In this document: piece by piece, positions 1-7,079 of the stretch | Layout: every line of letters begins with the position of its first letter | How positions within the stretch are numbered: the first letter of the stretch is position 1 | NCBI GenBank assembly: GCA_002298665.1 | Contig: DBKW01000063.1 | Coordinates: 1-9,530, forward strand | Source of the DNA: Verrucomicrobia bacterium UBA740 | GTDB lineage: Bacteria > Verrucomicrobiota > Kiritimatiellia > RFP12 > UBA1067 | Direction of reading: 5' to 3' | Length of the DNA stretch: 9,530 nt | The notes under the pieces: model-generated | The model's input: the letters and a program-made list of their open reading frames with translations, nothing else | The model's database searches: none | Told to the model about the DNA's origin: nothing | Program-made: the position numbers and the translations under genes

Positions 1-21
1 CGTCCGTCCCGGTTGTCCCGT

Positions 22-75
22 AGCCTTCCTCTCCGCGCGAGATATACAAATTTCTTCACGCGGAGAATGAAGGCT
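22..75 (-). terminator. Two-part inverted repeat after the debranching enzyme gene
   Basis: Directly after the TAG stop of the debranching enzyme, the minus strand reads AGCCTTC, 3 nt, CTCCGCG, a loop of about 21 nt, CGCGGAG, 2 nt, GAAGGCT. This gives two stacked 7-bp helices separated by a small internal loop. There is no T-run after it on either strand, so it is not a classical intrinsic terminator. It could be a Rho-dependent end, an mRNA 3'-stabilising stem, or a mark of the operon end. The pairing is directly visible; the function is inferred. Confidence 0.45.
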
Positions 76-3000
76 CTATTGAAACTTCAGCCAGACGCGC
101 AGGAGTTCGCTCACGCTCCAGGCTTGGGCGGTGCAGCCCTTTTGCGCGTGGGGCGCGTCGCCGTCCGCGATTTCGCTCATGTGGCAGAGGCAGCCGGCGT
201 TCAGGTTTTCGACGGCCGAGGCCAGGATCTGGCGCGCCTCTTCCCGTGTGGACAGGCCGGTCGCCACGCGCGCTTCGGCATACTGGGGGAAGGGCCACGC
301 CCAGACGGTGCCGTTGTGGTAGGCGGGCTTGCGCCGGGTATCCTCGTCGCCGGCGTACGTTCCCTTGTAGAGCGGGTTGCCCGCCTCCAGCGAACGCATG
401 CCGCCCGGCACGAGCAGCTCTTCGGTCTGCCACACGATCTTGGGGTCGTTCACGATGCCCAGCGTCACGAGAAAGAGGACGTTGGGACGCACGGTCTTCT
501 CGGGCACGGCGCGCGCGGCGCTTTCCCGCTGCGGCGCGGCCAGGCAGTCCCAATAGCCGCCCTCGGGGCGCGCGAAGTATTTCAGGACCGCGTCGCGCGC
601 CTTCTGCGCCAACGCCGTCTCGCCGACGAACTTGAGCGCCGAAATCCACAGCGCCTGGATCTCGATCGGATAGCCCACGCGCGGCGTGCAGGCCGGATAG
701 TTGGTGTCCATCCACGTGAAGTGGGACGGGCTCCAGACGAGGCCGCTCGCCGGGTCCATGTGGATGCCGTTGGCGGTGCCGGCCTTGTAGTGCGCGACGA
801 TGTCGAGGCAGGTTTTGCGCAGTTCGGCGAGCGCGGGGCCGTGCGCCTGTTCCGCGCATGCGGCCAGTTCGCGGACGCACTGGACGAAAAAGAGCGGCGC
901 GTCGCTCGTGTCGCGGTTGCCGGCGGTCTGGCCGTAGATGATGTTCGGGAGCGTGCCTTTTTCCTCGAACGCGGCGAAGGCGCGCAAAATCGCCAGCGCG
1001 TCCGTCCACATGCCCGCGGCGATCATGCCGCGCATGAAGATGAAGGTGTCGCGGCCCCAGTCCAGGAACCAGGGGTAGCCGGCGATCACGGTCTTGAGGT
1101 CGTCGCGCTTGACGATGAAAAGCTCCATCGCCCGGCGCAGGGCGGGCTCGAGCGGCAGGAGGCCCGACGGCTCGTACGAGGCCGCGCCCCAGCGCAAAGG
1201 CTGCGCGCCGCGCACGGGGCCCGTGCCCGTGACTTCGCCGACCAGCGCGACGCTTTCGCCCGCGGCGAGGTCCGCCGAAATCCAGCCGGGACTGAAGACG
1301 TCGCCGGCGCCGTCCTGTCCGCGCGCGGCTTCTTCCGCATGCGGGACGTTGTAGGTCCACTGGGGTTCGTGGTGGTAGACGCCGCCTTCGACGGAAAGCG
1401 CCAGCGTCGCCTCGTAGGGATGGAAATCGACGCCGTTCTCCGTCACGGTGCAGGACGCGGGGAACAGCGTTTCGGGCCCCGTATACGCCTTCGTCGTCGC
1501 GTGGAAACTGCGCCACTCGAGGTCCGGACGGAACACGAGGCGCACGCGCCCGGCGACATCGTCCGGCGCGGCGGCGAGACGCGCGACCTTGAGGCGCGCG
1601 GCGTTGAAGCCCTGGGCGAGCGCCAGCTCGAAGTCCAAGTCAACCGTCTTGCCCATGCCGCAGGGGACGCGGAACCGCCAACGCGCCACGCGGCCCTCGG
1701 GGTCCGCATCGAACCGCGTCAGGCAGCAGGCGTCCACTTCGCGCACGTAGCCTTCGTGCTGCACCCAGCAGCGCGTGCGCGTCCACACGTTCAGCCGATC
1801 GGAGGGGCAGTTCGCGTCCGGATTGGCGGCGAGAAACGCGTCGTACTGACTGGCGATCTCGCCCCAGCCCAGGCGGACTTGCGCGGCGGCGCCCGCGCCG
1901 TTCGAGAGGATGGTGCGCATGAGCGGCGCTGTGCGCACCGCCTCCCCCGACAGGGCGGTCCGGACCCGTGCGGCGTCCCCGGGCGGGGGGATAAGCAGAA
2001 GCGAGGCCGTGCGCCGCGTTTCGCGCGCGTCGAAGACGGTGAAGTCGACCGTCAGCGCCCGGCAGGCCGTGCCGTCGCCCGCGTAGGGCGGCACGACGAC
2101 GACCGCGGCATATGTTTTCGCCACGGGGTCGACGCCGGACCGGAAAGCCACAAGCGTCTCGCCCGTGCGCGGGTCCACCAGGGCGCCGCGGAAAGGCGCC
2201 GGGGCCGTGAAGGCGAGCGTGCCCGCGGCGGTCGCCACGACTTCGCGCCGCGTATCGTGCGGATAGCTCCAATGGAAGTCCGCCGCGGCGGAGGAGGGAC
2301 CGGGGAGGTGCGGCGCGGAAGGGTCCGTCGCGCCGCACGCGCGCAGGAAGAGCACCTCGCCGGGAGCCAAACGGACCGGATGTGCGGTATCCACCCGGCG
2401 CCCCGTGAGCAGATCGTCCGCTTTGGGCGCGGGGAAGCGGGAGTGGTCCCAATCGACAAGCGTGCCTTCGTCGCAGTCCAGGTTGGCGAGCACGAGATAG
2501 TCGCTTCCGCGCACGACGGCGAGGGTGTTGCCCGCGCCGCGCGTGATCAGCGTGAGGGGCACGTCGCCGGCGAAGGCGGGGTTCGTCGCGAGCAGCGTGT
2601 TCAGGCGCGCGATAAGGTCCACCATGTTGTCCGCGGCGTCCCAGTTCAGGCCGTTCTTGCGGTGCACGTCGATTTTCTCGGTGCAGTACCACTCGACGCC
2701 GTTCGCGATGCCCCACGCGCCCTGCGCGCTCAAAAGGGCCGCGAGCTGGACGCGCAAACGCGCGTAGACGGCGCCCTTCTTCGCGAGGCGGTCGTTGTCG
2801 TGCGTCTCGGCGAAGTGGACAAGCGTGCCGAACTTCTCGCTGCGCGCGAGCGCGCCGGGCAGGTAGGCTTCGAACTGCCGCCGGTCGTAGGTCTGGAAGA
2901 GTTCCGAATACGCCCAGTCGAGCCCGCTCTCGGCGAGGAGGCGGTCCGTCACGGCGAGATCGCCCCCGAGGCCTTCCAGCATGAAGACGGTGTCGGGATA

Positions 3001-3942
3001 TTCCTCGCGGACGCGCGCGACAATGTAGGACCACGTTTCGGCGGGGATCATGTAACCCGCGTCGCAGCGGAAGCCGTCCACGCCCAGGCGGCACCAGAAG
3101 AGGAACACGTCGGCCATGTAGGCGCGCAGTTCGGGGTGGGCGTAGTCCAGCTCGACGAGGTCCGCCCAGACGACGCCCCAGGCGCCGGGCGAGACGAACG
3201 TCCCGTCGGGCTTGCGGTTGAACCACTCGGGATGGTGGATCTGGAGCGTGGACGCCCAGCCGGTGTGGTTGGCGGGCAGGTCGACGAGGAAAAGTCCGCC
3301 GCGGGCGTGCACCGCGTCGATGAGCTCGCGGAACTGGTCGAGGGGGGTCGTGCGCGTGTCGAACTCCGCCATGGCCGGGTCGACGGACCGGAAATCGAGC
3401 GCGGCGAAGGGGCTGCCGTACTCGCCCATGACCGCGTAGGTCGTCGGCACGGGGAACGGCGGAAGCGTCTGAATGCAGCGGAAGCCCATCTTGTCCATGA
3501 TATGGGGCAGGCGGCGCACGATTTCGCGGAAGGAGCCGAACTGGCGCGGGAAGACGGTGTAGATGGAGTTGTTGGCGCGCGTCGCGTCGCTTTCGACCTT
3601 GACGTGGATGTTCTCGCCGTCGGGCCACTCGGGGATTTCGCTCCCGGCCGGGAAAAAGCACGCCTTGCCGCTGAAAATGCCGACCTCGTCGAGCGGGATG
3701 TCCGCCGTGAAGACGCCGGGGGCCGTTTCCTGGAGCGGGATGTCGGACCAGGCGCGGGCCAGCGGGGTTTCGCCGCGCTCGGTTTCGGCGATGATCTCCT
3801 GGCGCTGGATCTTGGCGTGGCCGATGTTCGTGCGGAAGACCGCGCGCCCTTCCCGCGGCGGGCTGACTTCCAGCTTCACGGCAAGCGTGTCGCCCCGCCA
3901 CTTCAACAGGTAATCGCGCGGACTAGGTGTTTGCATCATCAT
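76..3942 (-). CDS. Bifunctional glycogen debranching enzyme (GH13 4-alpha-glucanotransferase + GH133 amylo-alpha-1,6-glucosidase)
   Basis: This 1288-residue cytoplasmic enzyme should shorten glycogen branch stubs by glucan transfer and then hydrolyse the alpha-1,6 branch glucose. After an N-terminal beta-rich domain (about 1-120) comes a GH13 barrel. Region I is VDLPANH (D221, H226), region II GFRCDAG (nucleophile D294), region III FMLEG (acid/base E323) and region IV FAETHDND (D382). A long middle part (about 480-930) looks beta-rich. The C-terminal GH133 (GDE_C) domain carries DWGRD (961-965), LPNIIYGQ and SEIADGDAPH (about E1257), likely holding its catalytic acids. The start is the first of three consecutive ATG codons, with GGGAG 14 nt upstream. 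A TTG at 3999 in the same frame would overlap the potassium transporter gene and is less likely. It is the last gene of the pal operon, 43 nt after its neighbour. The domain order matches eukaryotic AGL/Gdb1. Both halves keep their motifs, so it appears intact. Confidence 0.93.
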   Translation of the reverse strand: MMMQTPSPRDYLLKWRGDTLAVKLEVSPPREGRAVFRTNIGHAKIQRQEIIAETERGETPLARAWSDIPLQETAPGVFTADIPLDEVGIFSGKACFFPAGSEIPEWPDGENIHVKVESDATRANNSIYTVFPRQFGSFREIVRRLPHIMDKMGFRCIQTLPPFPVPTTYAVMGEYGSPFAALDFRSVDPAMAEFDTRTTPLDQFRELIDAVHARGGLFLVDLPANHTGWASTLQIHHPEWFNRKPDGTFVSPGAWGVVWADLVELDYAHPELRAYMADVFLFWCRLGVDGFRCDAGYMIPAETWSYIVARVREEYPDTVFMLEGLGGDLAVTDRLLAESGLDWAYSELFQTYDRRQFEAYLPGALARSEKFGTLVHFAETHDNDRLAKKGAVYARLRVQLAALLSAQGAWGIANGVEWYCTEKIDVHRKNGLNWDAADNMVDLIARLNTLLATNPAFAGDVPLTLITRGAGNTLAVVRGSDYLVLANLDCDEGTLVDWDHSRFPAPKADDLLTGRRVDTAHPVRLAPGEVLFLRACGATDPSAPHLPGPSSAAADFHWSYPHDTRREVVATAAGTLAFTAPAPFRGALVDPRTGETLVAFRSGVDPVAKTYAAVVVVPPYAGDGTACRALTVDFTVFDARETRRTASLLLIPPPGDAARVRTALSGEAVRTAPLMRTILSNGAGAAAQVRLGWGEIASQYDAFLAANPDANCPSDRLNVWTRTRCWVQHEGYVREVDACCLTRFDADPEGRVARWRFRVPCGMGKTVDLDFELALAQGFNAARLKVARLAAAPDDVAGRVRLVFRPDLEWRSFHATTKAYTGPETLFPASCTVTENGVDFHPYEATLALSVEGGVYHHEPQWTYNVPHAEEAARGQDGAGDVFSPGWISADLAAGESVALVGEVTGTGPVRGAQPLRWGAASYEPSGLLPLEPALRRAMELFIVKRDDLKTVIAGYPWFLDWGRDTFIFMRGMIAAGMWTDALAILRAFAAFEEKGTLPNIIYGQTAGNRDTSDAPLFFVQCVRELAACAEQAHGPALAELRKTCLDIVAHYKAGTANGIHMDPASGLVWSPSHFTWMDTNYPACTPRVGYPIEIQALWISALKFVGETALAQKARDAVLKYFARPEGGYWDCLAAPQRESAARAVPEKTVRPNVLFLVTLGIVNDPKIVWQTEELLVPGGMRSLEAGNPLYKGTYAGDEDTRRKPAYHNGTVWAWPFPQYAEARVATGLSTREEARQILASAVENLNAGCLCHMSEIADGDAPHAQKGCTAQAWSVSELLRVWLKFQ

Positions 3943-3985
3943 AGGTTGCTCGCTTTCTCCCGGTTGCGGGATTTGGGACCTCGCG

Positions 3986-5296
3986 CTAGCCAACGACAAG
4001 TTCCTCGGTTGGATAGCGGACGTAGCGGCGCGTTTCGCGGTCGCCGATCATCAAAACAACGGTCAAAGCGCCGAGACGGCCGATGAACATGGCGACCATG
4101 ACGACGCCTTTGCCCAGGGGCGAAAGCCGCGCCGTGGTGTCGTCCATGCTCAGGCCCGTCGTCGTCACCGCCGAAACCGTCTCGAAAAGGAGGTTCTCGT
4201 AGGGGATGGTCCCGCCGTCCGTCAGCAGAAGCGCCGCGAAAACGAGCACGATGAAGCCCAGAAGCGCCATCATGATGACGATCGATTCGCGCACGATATC
4301 CACGGGCACCACGCGGTTCGAGAGGATGGTTTCCGTGTCGCCGCGGCACATGGCCTTGAGCGTGTACAGGAGGACGGCGAACGTCGTGACCTTCAAGCCG
4401 CCGGCCGTGGAGCCGGGCGCACCGCCGATGAACATGAGGACCTCGTAGAAAAAGCGCGTCACCGGGCGCAGGGCTTCCGTCGGCGTCACGCTCAGTCCGC
4501 AGGTGCGCGGCGTCACGGCCTGGAAAAAGCCGACGTACAGTTTCTCGGGGAGCGGATAATTCGCGAGTACGCCGTGCCACTCCAGGAGGAGGAAGCCCGC
4601 CAGACCGGCCAAAAGGAACCAGCCGGTCACGCGCAGCACGACGCGGGTGTGGAGCGAGAGGCGTCCGCGCGTACCCGTCGAGCGGCGCAGGAACTTGAAC
4701 GTGCACAGATTGAAGACGACCAGGAATCCGATGCCGCCCAGGATCGTCGCGAAGGAAGACGCCAGCAACACGACCGGGTCGGTCGCATAGACGGCCAGGG
4801 AATCCGTAAACCGCGACAGTCCCGCATTGCAGAAACTCATGATGGATATGTAGACGCTCTCGAGCGGATCGCGCACGCGCCAATAGATGACGGCCGCGCA
4901 TGCGCCCTCTATCAGGAATGTGGAGCAGACGGCCCAGGCGACGAGCCCGCGCAATCCCTTGACTTGTTCGACCCCATAGGCGTCCATCAGGGAGAATTCG
5001 CGCCCGAGCGACAGGCGGCGCCCCACGGCGATCAGGAAAAAGGTCCCCAGCGTCATCAGCCCGAGGCCGCCGATCTGGACAAGGGCGAGAATCACGATCT
5101 GGCCGGCCAGGGAGTACTCCGTGCCGATGTCCACGATACTGAGCCCCGTCACGCAGACGGCCGAGCAGGCGGTGAAAAGCGAGGAGGCGGGGCGCCCCCA
5201 GGCTCCGGAGGCCTGCGCCCAGGGGGCGGCCAGCAGAAGCGTGCCCAGGGCGATGAGGAAAACGAACCCCAAGGCGAAAGAAACACGGTTTTTCAC
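3986..5296 (-). CDS. ktrB: KtrB/TrkH-family potassium transporter membrane subunit
   Basis: This is the 436-residue channel-forming subunit of a Ktr/Trk K+ uptake system in the inner membrane. Four pore-loop repeats are visible, each with a selectivity-filter glycine: VCVTGLS (G51), FCNAGLS (G159), PRTCGLS (G267) and TTTGLS (G381). The family signature GGAPGSTAGG (291-300), which belongs to the gating-loop region, is present. Eight membrane-spanning segments with reentrant loops fit the family, and the length fits KtrB better than the longer TrkH. I chose the GTG at 5296: it overlaps the tatC stop as GTGA, and the first membrane helix then begins a few residues in. A TTG at 5344 would add 16 residues inside tatC. 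The cytoplasmic nucleotide-binding partner (KtrA/TrkA) is not in this window and would have to be encoded elsewhere. The trkH symbol would be equally defensible. Confidence 0.9.
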   Translation of the reverse strand: MKNRVSFALGFVFLIALGTLLLAAPWAQASGAWGRPASSLFTACSAVCVTGLSIVDIGTEYSLAGQIVILALVQIGGLGLMTLGTFFLIAVGRRLSLGREFSLMDAYGVEQVKGLRGLVAWAVCSTFLIEGACAAVIYWRVRDPLESVYISIMSFCNAGLSRFTDSLAVYATDPVVLLASSFATILGGIGFLVVFNLCTFKFLRRSTGTRGRLSLHTRVVLRVTGWFLLAGLAGFLLLEWHGVLANYPLPEKLYVGFFQAVTPRTCGLSVTPTEALRPVTRFFYEVLMFIGGAPGSTAGGLKVTTFAVLLYTLKAMCRGDTETILSNRVVPVDIVRESIVIMMALLGFIVLVFAALLLTDGGTIPYENLLFETVSAVTTTGLSMDDTTARLSPLGKGVVMVAMFIGRLGALTVVLMIGDRETRRYVRYPTEELVVG

Positions 5297-6060
5297 GATT
5301 CTTCGCGCTTGAAGGAGGCCCGTTCTTTCAGCCAAACCGCCCAAATGGAAAGTTCATAGAGAAGGCAGAGCGGCAAGGCCATGATCAGCTGGCTCATGGG
5401 GTCGGGCGGCGTCAGGAACATCGCCACCACAAACGCGAGGACGATGGCCACGCGGCGCTTGGCGCGAAGCCCCGCGCTCGTCACGACGCCGAACCAGCCC
5501 AGGATGAAGAGGACAAGCGGCAACTGGAAGACGAGACCGAAAGCGATGATCGTCTTGAGCACGATGGAAACGTAGCCTTCGATGCGGATCGTCTCGACGG
5601 GCAACCCCACCCAGTTGTTGATCTGCTGGAAGGCCGAAACGACGATCGGCAGGGTTTTCGCGTAGGCGAGCCCCACGCCGCCGATGAAAAGCACCGTGCC
5701 GACGACGAGAAGCGAAAGCAGGATGACCTTCTCGCGCTTCGTGAGCGCCGGGAAGACGAACCGCAAAAGCGCATAGACGAGGAACGGGAAACTGAGCGCC
5801 GTGCCGCCCCAGAGCGCGATGCCCATCGCAGTCGAAAAGCCGCTCGTCAGGTCCAGTCCCTGGAGGAGCTTCACGTTTTCCGCCGCCGGACTCTTGAGCC
5901 ACGTCAAAATCTGCGGCGAGAAAACCGCCGCGACGATGACGCACACCGTCCAGGCGACCGCCCCGAAAACCACCATGTCGCGCAGCGCGAGCAGGTGTTC
6001 CAGCAGGGGGCGCGGCGGATCGTTCCGCTCGTCAGGATTGCTGAGAAGCGTCAGGGCCAT
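5293..6060 (-). CDS. tatC: Twin-arginine translocase subunit TatC
   Basis: This 255-residue polytopic inner-membrane protein is the twin-arginine signal receptor of the Tat pathway, which exports folded proteins. The N-terminus holds the family pattern LLEHLLALRD (19-28). Six membrane segments lie at about 29-50, 79-101, 111-133, 162-187, 203-216 and 222-244. The FPALTKRE motif (E110) sits in the cytoplasmic loop that binds signal peptides, and FLTPPDPMSQ with LYELSIW marks the end of the family. The membrane-embedded position that is Glu in E. coli TatC (E170) is Gln179 here, in FGLVFQLP. The ATG at 6060 has GGAG 9 nt upstream and overlaps the end of the tatB-like gene by 29 nt, suggesting translational coupling. 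The downstream potassium transporter starts within its stop codon. Confidence 0.95.
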   Translation of the reverse strand: MALTLLSNPDERNDPPRPLLEHLLALRDMVVFGAVAWTVCVIVAAVFSPQILTWLKSPAAENVKLLQGLDLTSGFSTAMGIALWGGTALSFPFLVYALLRFVFPALTKREKVILLSLLVVGTVLFIGGVGLAYAKTLPIVVSAFQQINNWVGLPVETIRIEGYVSIVLKTIIAFGLVFQLPLVLFILGWFGVVTSAGLRAKRRVAIVLAFVVAMFLTPPDPMSQLIMALPLCLLYELSIWAVWLKERASFKREES

Positions 6061-6436
6061 GGACGTTCGCTCCGCTGGAGGCGGCGGTTTCCGCCGGTTT
6101 CGTGGACGTGGCTGGGGCGGGTTTCGGCGTTTCGGGCGCCGGGGGCGGCGGATAGCCCGCCATCCCCGCGTCCCACTGCGCGTTGACCTCGTCCAGACTG
6201 CTCCGGACCTCGCCCACCGACTTGTCGATGTCGTTTATCGCGCGCCCGAGGTCGGAATCCATATCCAACAGTTGGCGCTTGAACGTCTCGGCCGCGCGGC
6301 GGAATTTCGCGTAGTACTGGCCGAACTTGCGCGCCGTGGCCGGGAGCCGTTTGGGTCCCACGACGACCAGAATAACGGCGAGCAGAACCACCCACTCGCC
6401 GAAACCCACGCTGTCGAACAGGAAGGCCAGCGTCAT
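6032..6436 (-). CDS. tatB: Sec-independent translocase TatA/TatB-family subunit (TatB-like)
   Basis: This 134-residue single-span protein is a partner of TatC in the Tat export machine. A short N-terminal stretch leads into one transmembrane helix (about 10-26, with Glu14 near its start), then the hinge GPKRLP (27-32), then a charged amphipathic helix (about 33-57). A further charged helical region runs to about 90. The tail (about 95-134) is rich in proline, alanine and serine and probably disordered. An acidic residue at the start of the membrane helix and the GPKRLP hinge favour TatB, but TatA and TatB are hard to tell apart by eye. The gene starts 8 nt after the pal stop codon and overlaps tatC by 29 nt. 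Its ribosome binding site is weak: purines inside the last Lys codons of pal are the only candidate, which suggests coupling to pal. Confidence 0.88.
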   Translation of the reverse strand: MTLAFLFDSVGFGEWVVLLAVILVVVGPKRLPATARKFGQYYAKFRRAAETFKRQLLDMDSDLGRAINDIDKSVGEVRSSLDEVNAQWDAGMAGYPPPPAPETPKPAPATSTKPAETAASSGANVHGPDASQQS

Positions 6437-6444
6437 CTACGCGC

Positions 6445-7005
6445 TTACTTCTTGTAGATCAGGAATTCGTCGCGGCGGTTCTGCGCCCAGACCGCTTCGC
6501 CCGTGCCTTCGACGGCCGGATTCTCTTCGCCGCGGCTCACCGTCTTGATGCGCGAATCGGCGATGTCGTTCTGCACGAGATAGTTCTTGGCGATCAACGC
6601 GCGGTTTTCGCCGAGCGAAAGGTTGTATTCCGTCGAGCCGCGCTCGTCGCAGTTGCCCTCGATCGTCAGCACGCGGTCGGGGTTGTCCTGCAGGTGCTTG
6701 GCGACCGCCTCGATCTTGCCCAGTTCCGAAGGCTGGATCGCCGTCGCGTCGAACGCAAAGTAGACCGGGGCGAATTCGACATCCGTGCAGCGCGTGAAGC
6801 CCGCCGCCTCCCAGCTCTTGCCGGCGGCGTCCGTCGCGGCGATATCTTCCAGCGTGCCCGACTCGGCGGCCAAATCATCCAGGACGCCGTTCGAAGCGAC
6901 GGTATCGCCCGCGCCTTTCGCGCCCTTGGCGGCCTTGTCGTAGCGGCAACCCGTCGCCAGAACCGAAAAAACCGCGCACGTCATGACTATCGTCGAAATT
7001 TTCAT
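6445..7005 (-). CDS. pal: Peptidoglycan-associated lipoprotein Pal (OmpA-like domain)
   Basis: This 186-residue lipoprotein is predicted to be anchored in the outer membrane and to bind peptidoglycan, as part of the Tol-Pal envelope system. The signal peptide (1-19) ends in a lipobox LATGC, with Cys20 as the lipidated residue. A linker rich in Ala, Gly and Asp (21-70) leads to the OmpA C-like domain (about 76-184). The domain starts with VYFAFD and contains CDERGSTEYN (119-128), LGENRA (131-136) and NRRDE (176-180). In this family the Asp of DERG and an Arg of the NRR motif contact diaminopimelate. Length and motif order fit Pal well. The ATG has AAGGAG 5 nt upstream and a clear promoter before it, making this the first gene of the operon. 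tolB and tolA/Q/R are not in the window. Confidence 0.93.
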   Translation of the reverse strand: MKISTIVMTCAVFSVLATGCRYDKAAKGAKGAGDTVASNGVLDDLAAESGTLEDIAATDAAGKSWEAAGFTRCTDVEFAPVYFAFDATAIQPSELGKIEAVAKHLQDNPDRVLTIEGNCDERGSTEYNLSLGENRALIAKNYLVQNDIADSRIKTVSRGEENPAVEGTGEAVWAQNRRDEFLIYKK

Positions 7006-7010
7006 CTTTG

Positions 7011-7016
7011 CTCCTT
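7011..7016 (-). promoter_or_regulatory. Ribosome binding site of pal
   Basis: AAGGAG lies 5 nt upstream of the pal ATG, an almost perfect Shine-Dalgarno match in an otherwise AT-rich leader. It fixes the start codon of the first gene of the operon. Confidence 0.85.
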
Positions 7017-7020
7017 ATAT

Positions 7021-7033
7021 TATTGATTCAATA
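7021..7033. promoter_or_regulatory. 13-bp perfect palindrome, possible operator of the pal operon
   Basis: TATTGA-T-TCAATA is a perfect 6+1+6 inverted repeat. It sits 6 nt downstream of the pal -10 box and covers the predicted transcription start (about 7032). The position suits a repressor operator, or it may simply be an AT-rich start region. The symmetry is seen directly; the binding role is inference. Confidence 0.35.
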
Positions 7034-7038
7034 GCAAT

Positions 7039-7067
7039 ATGATACAACATTTCGCGCACAAAATCAA
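7039..7067 (-). promoter_or_regulatory. Sigma70-like promoter of the pal-tat-ktrB-debranching enzyme operon
   Basis: On the minus strand TTGATT (7067-7062, 4 of 6 matches to the -35 consensus) is followed after exactly 17 nt by TATCAT (7044-7039, 5 of 6 matches to the -10 consensus). The predicted start is near 7032, giving a leader of about 27 nt with the AAGGAG ribosome binding site. It lies in the 74-bp gap between rsgA and pal, which is strikingly AT-rich against the GC-rich surroundings. No later promoter of this quality is seen in the short gaps within the operon. Confidence 0.75.
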
Positions 7068-7079
7068 GTGCAAATCTCG

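Noticed and set aside
1640..3901. A 753-codon minus-strand frame overlapping the debranching enzyme gene
   Set aside because: It is an out-of-frame shadow with extreme Arg/Pro/Ala content and no motif, inside a gene whose own frame is intact.
13..4086. A 1357-codon open frame on the plus strand opposite the debranching enzyme gene
   Set aside because: It is antisense to a gene with full family motifs. Its product is Arg/Ala/Val/Glu-rich with no recognisable domain. Long antisense frames are expected in GC-rich DNA, where stop codons on the opposite strand are rare.
4574..5359. A 261-codon plus-strand frame opposite the K+ transporter
   Set aside because: It is a Gln/Glu/Arg-rich antisense shadow of the transporter's hydrophobic codons, with no supported start or domain.
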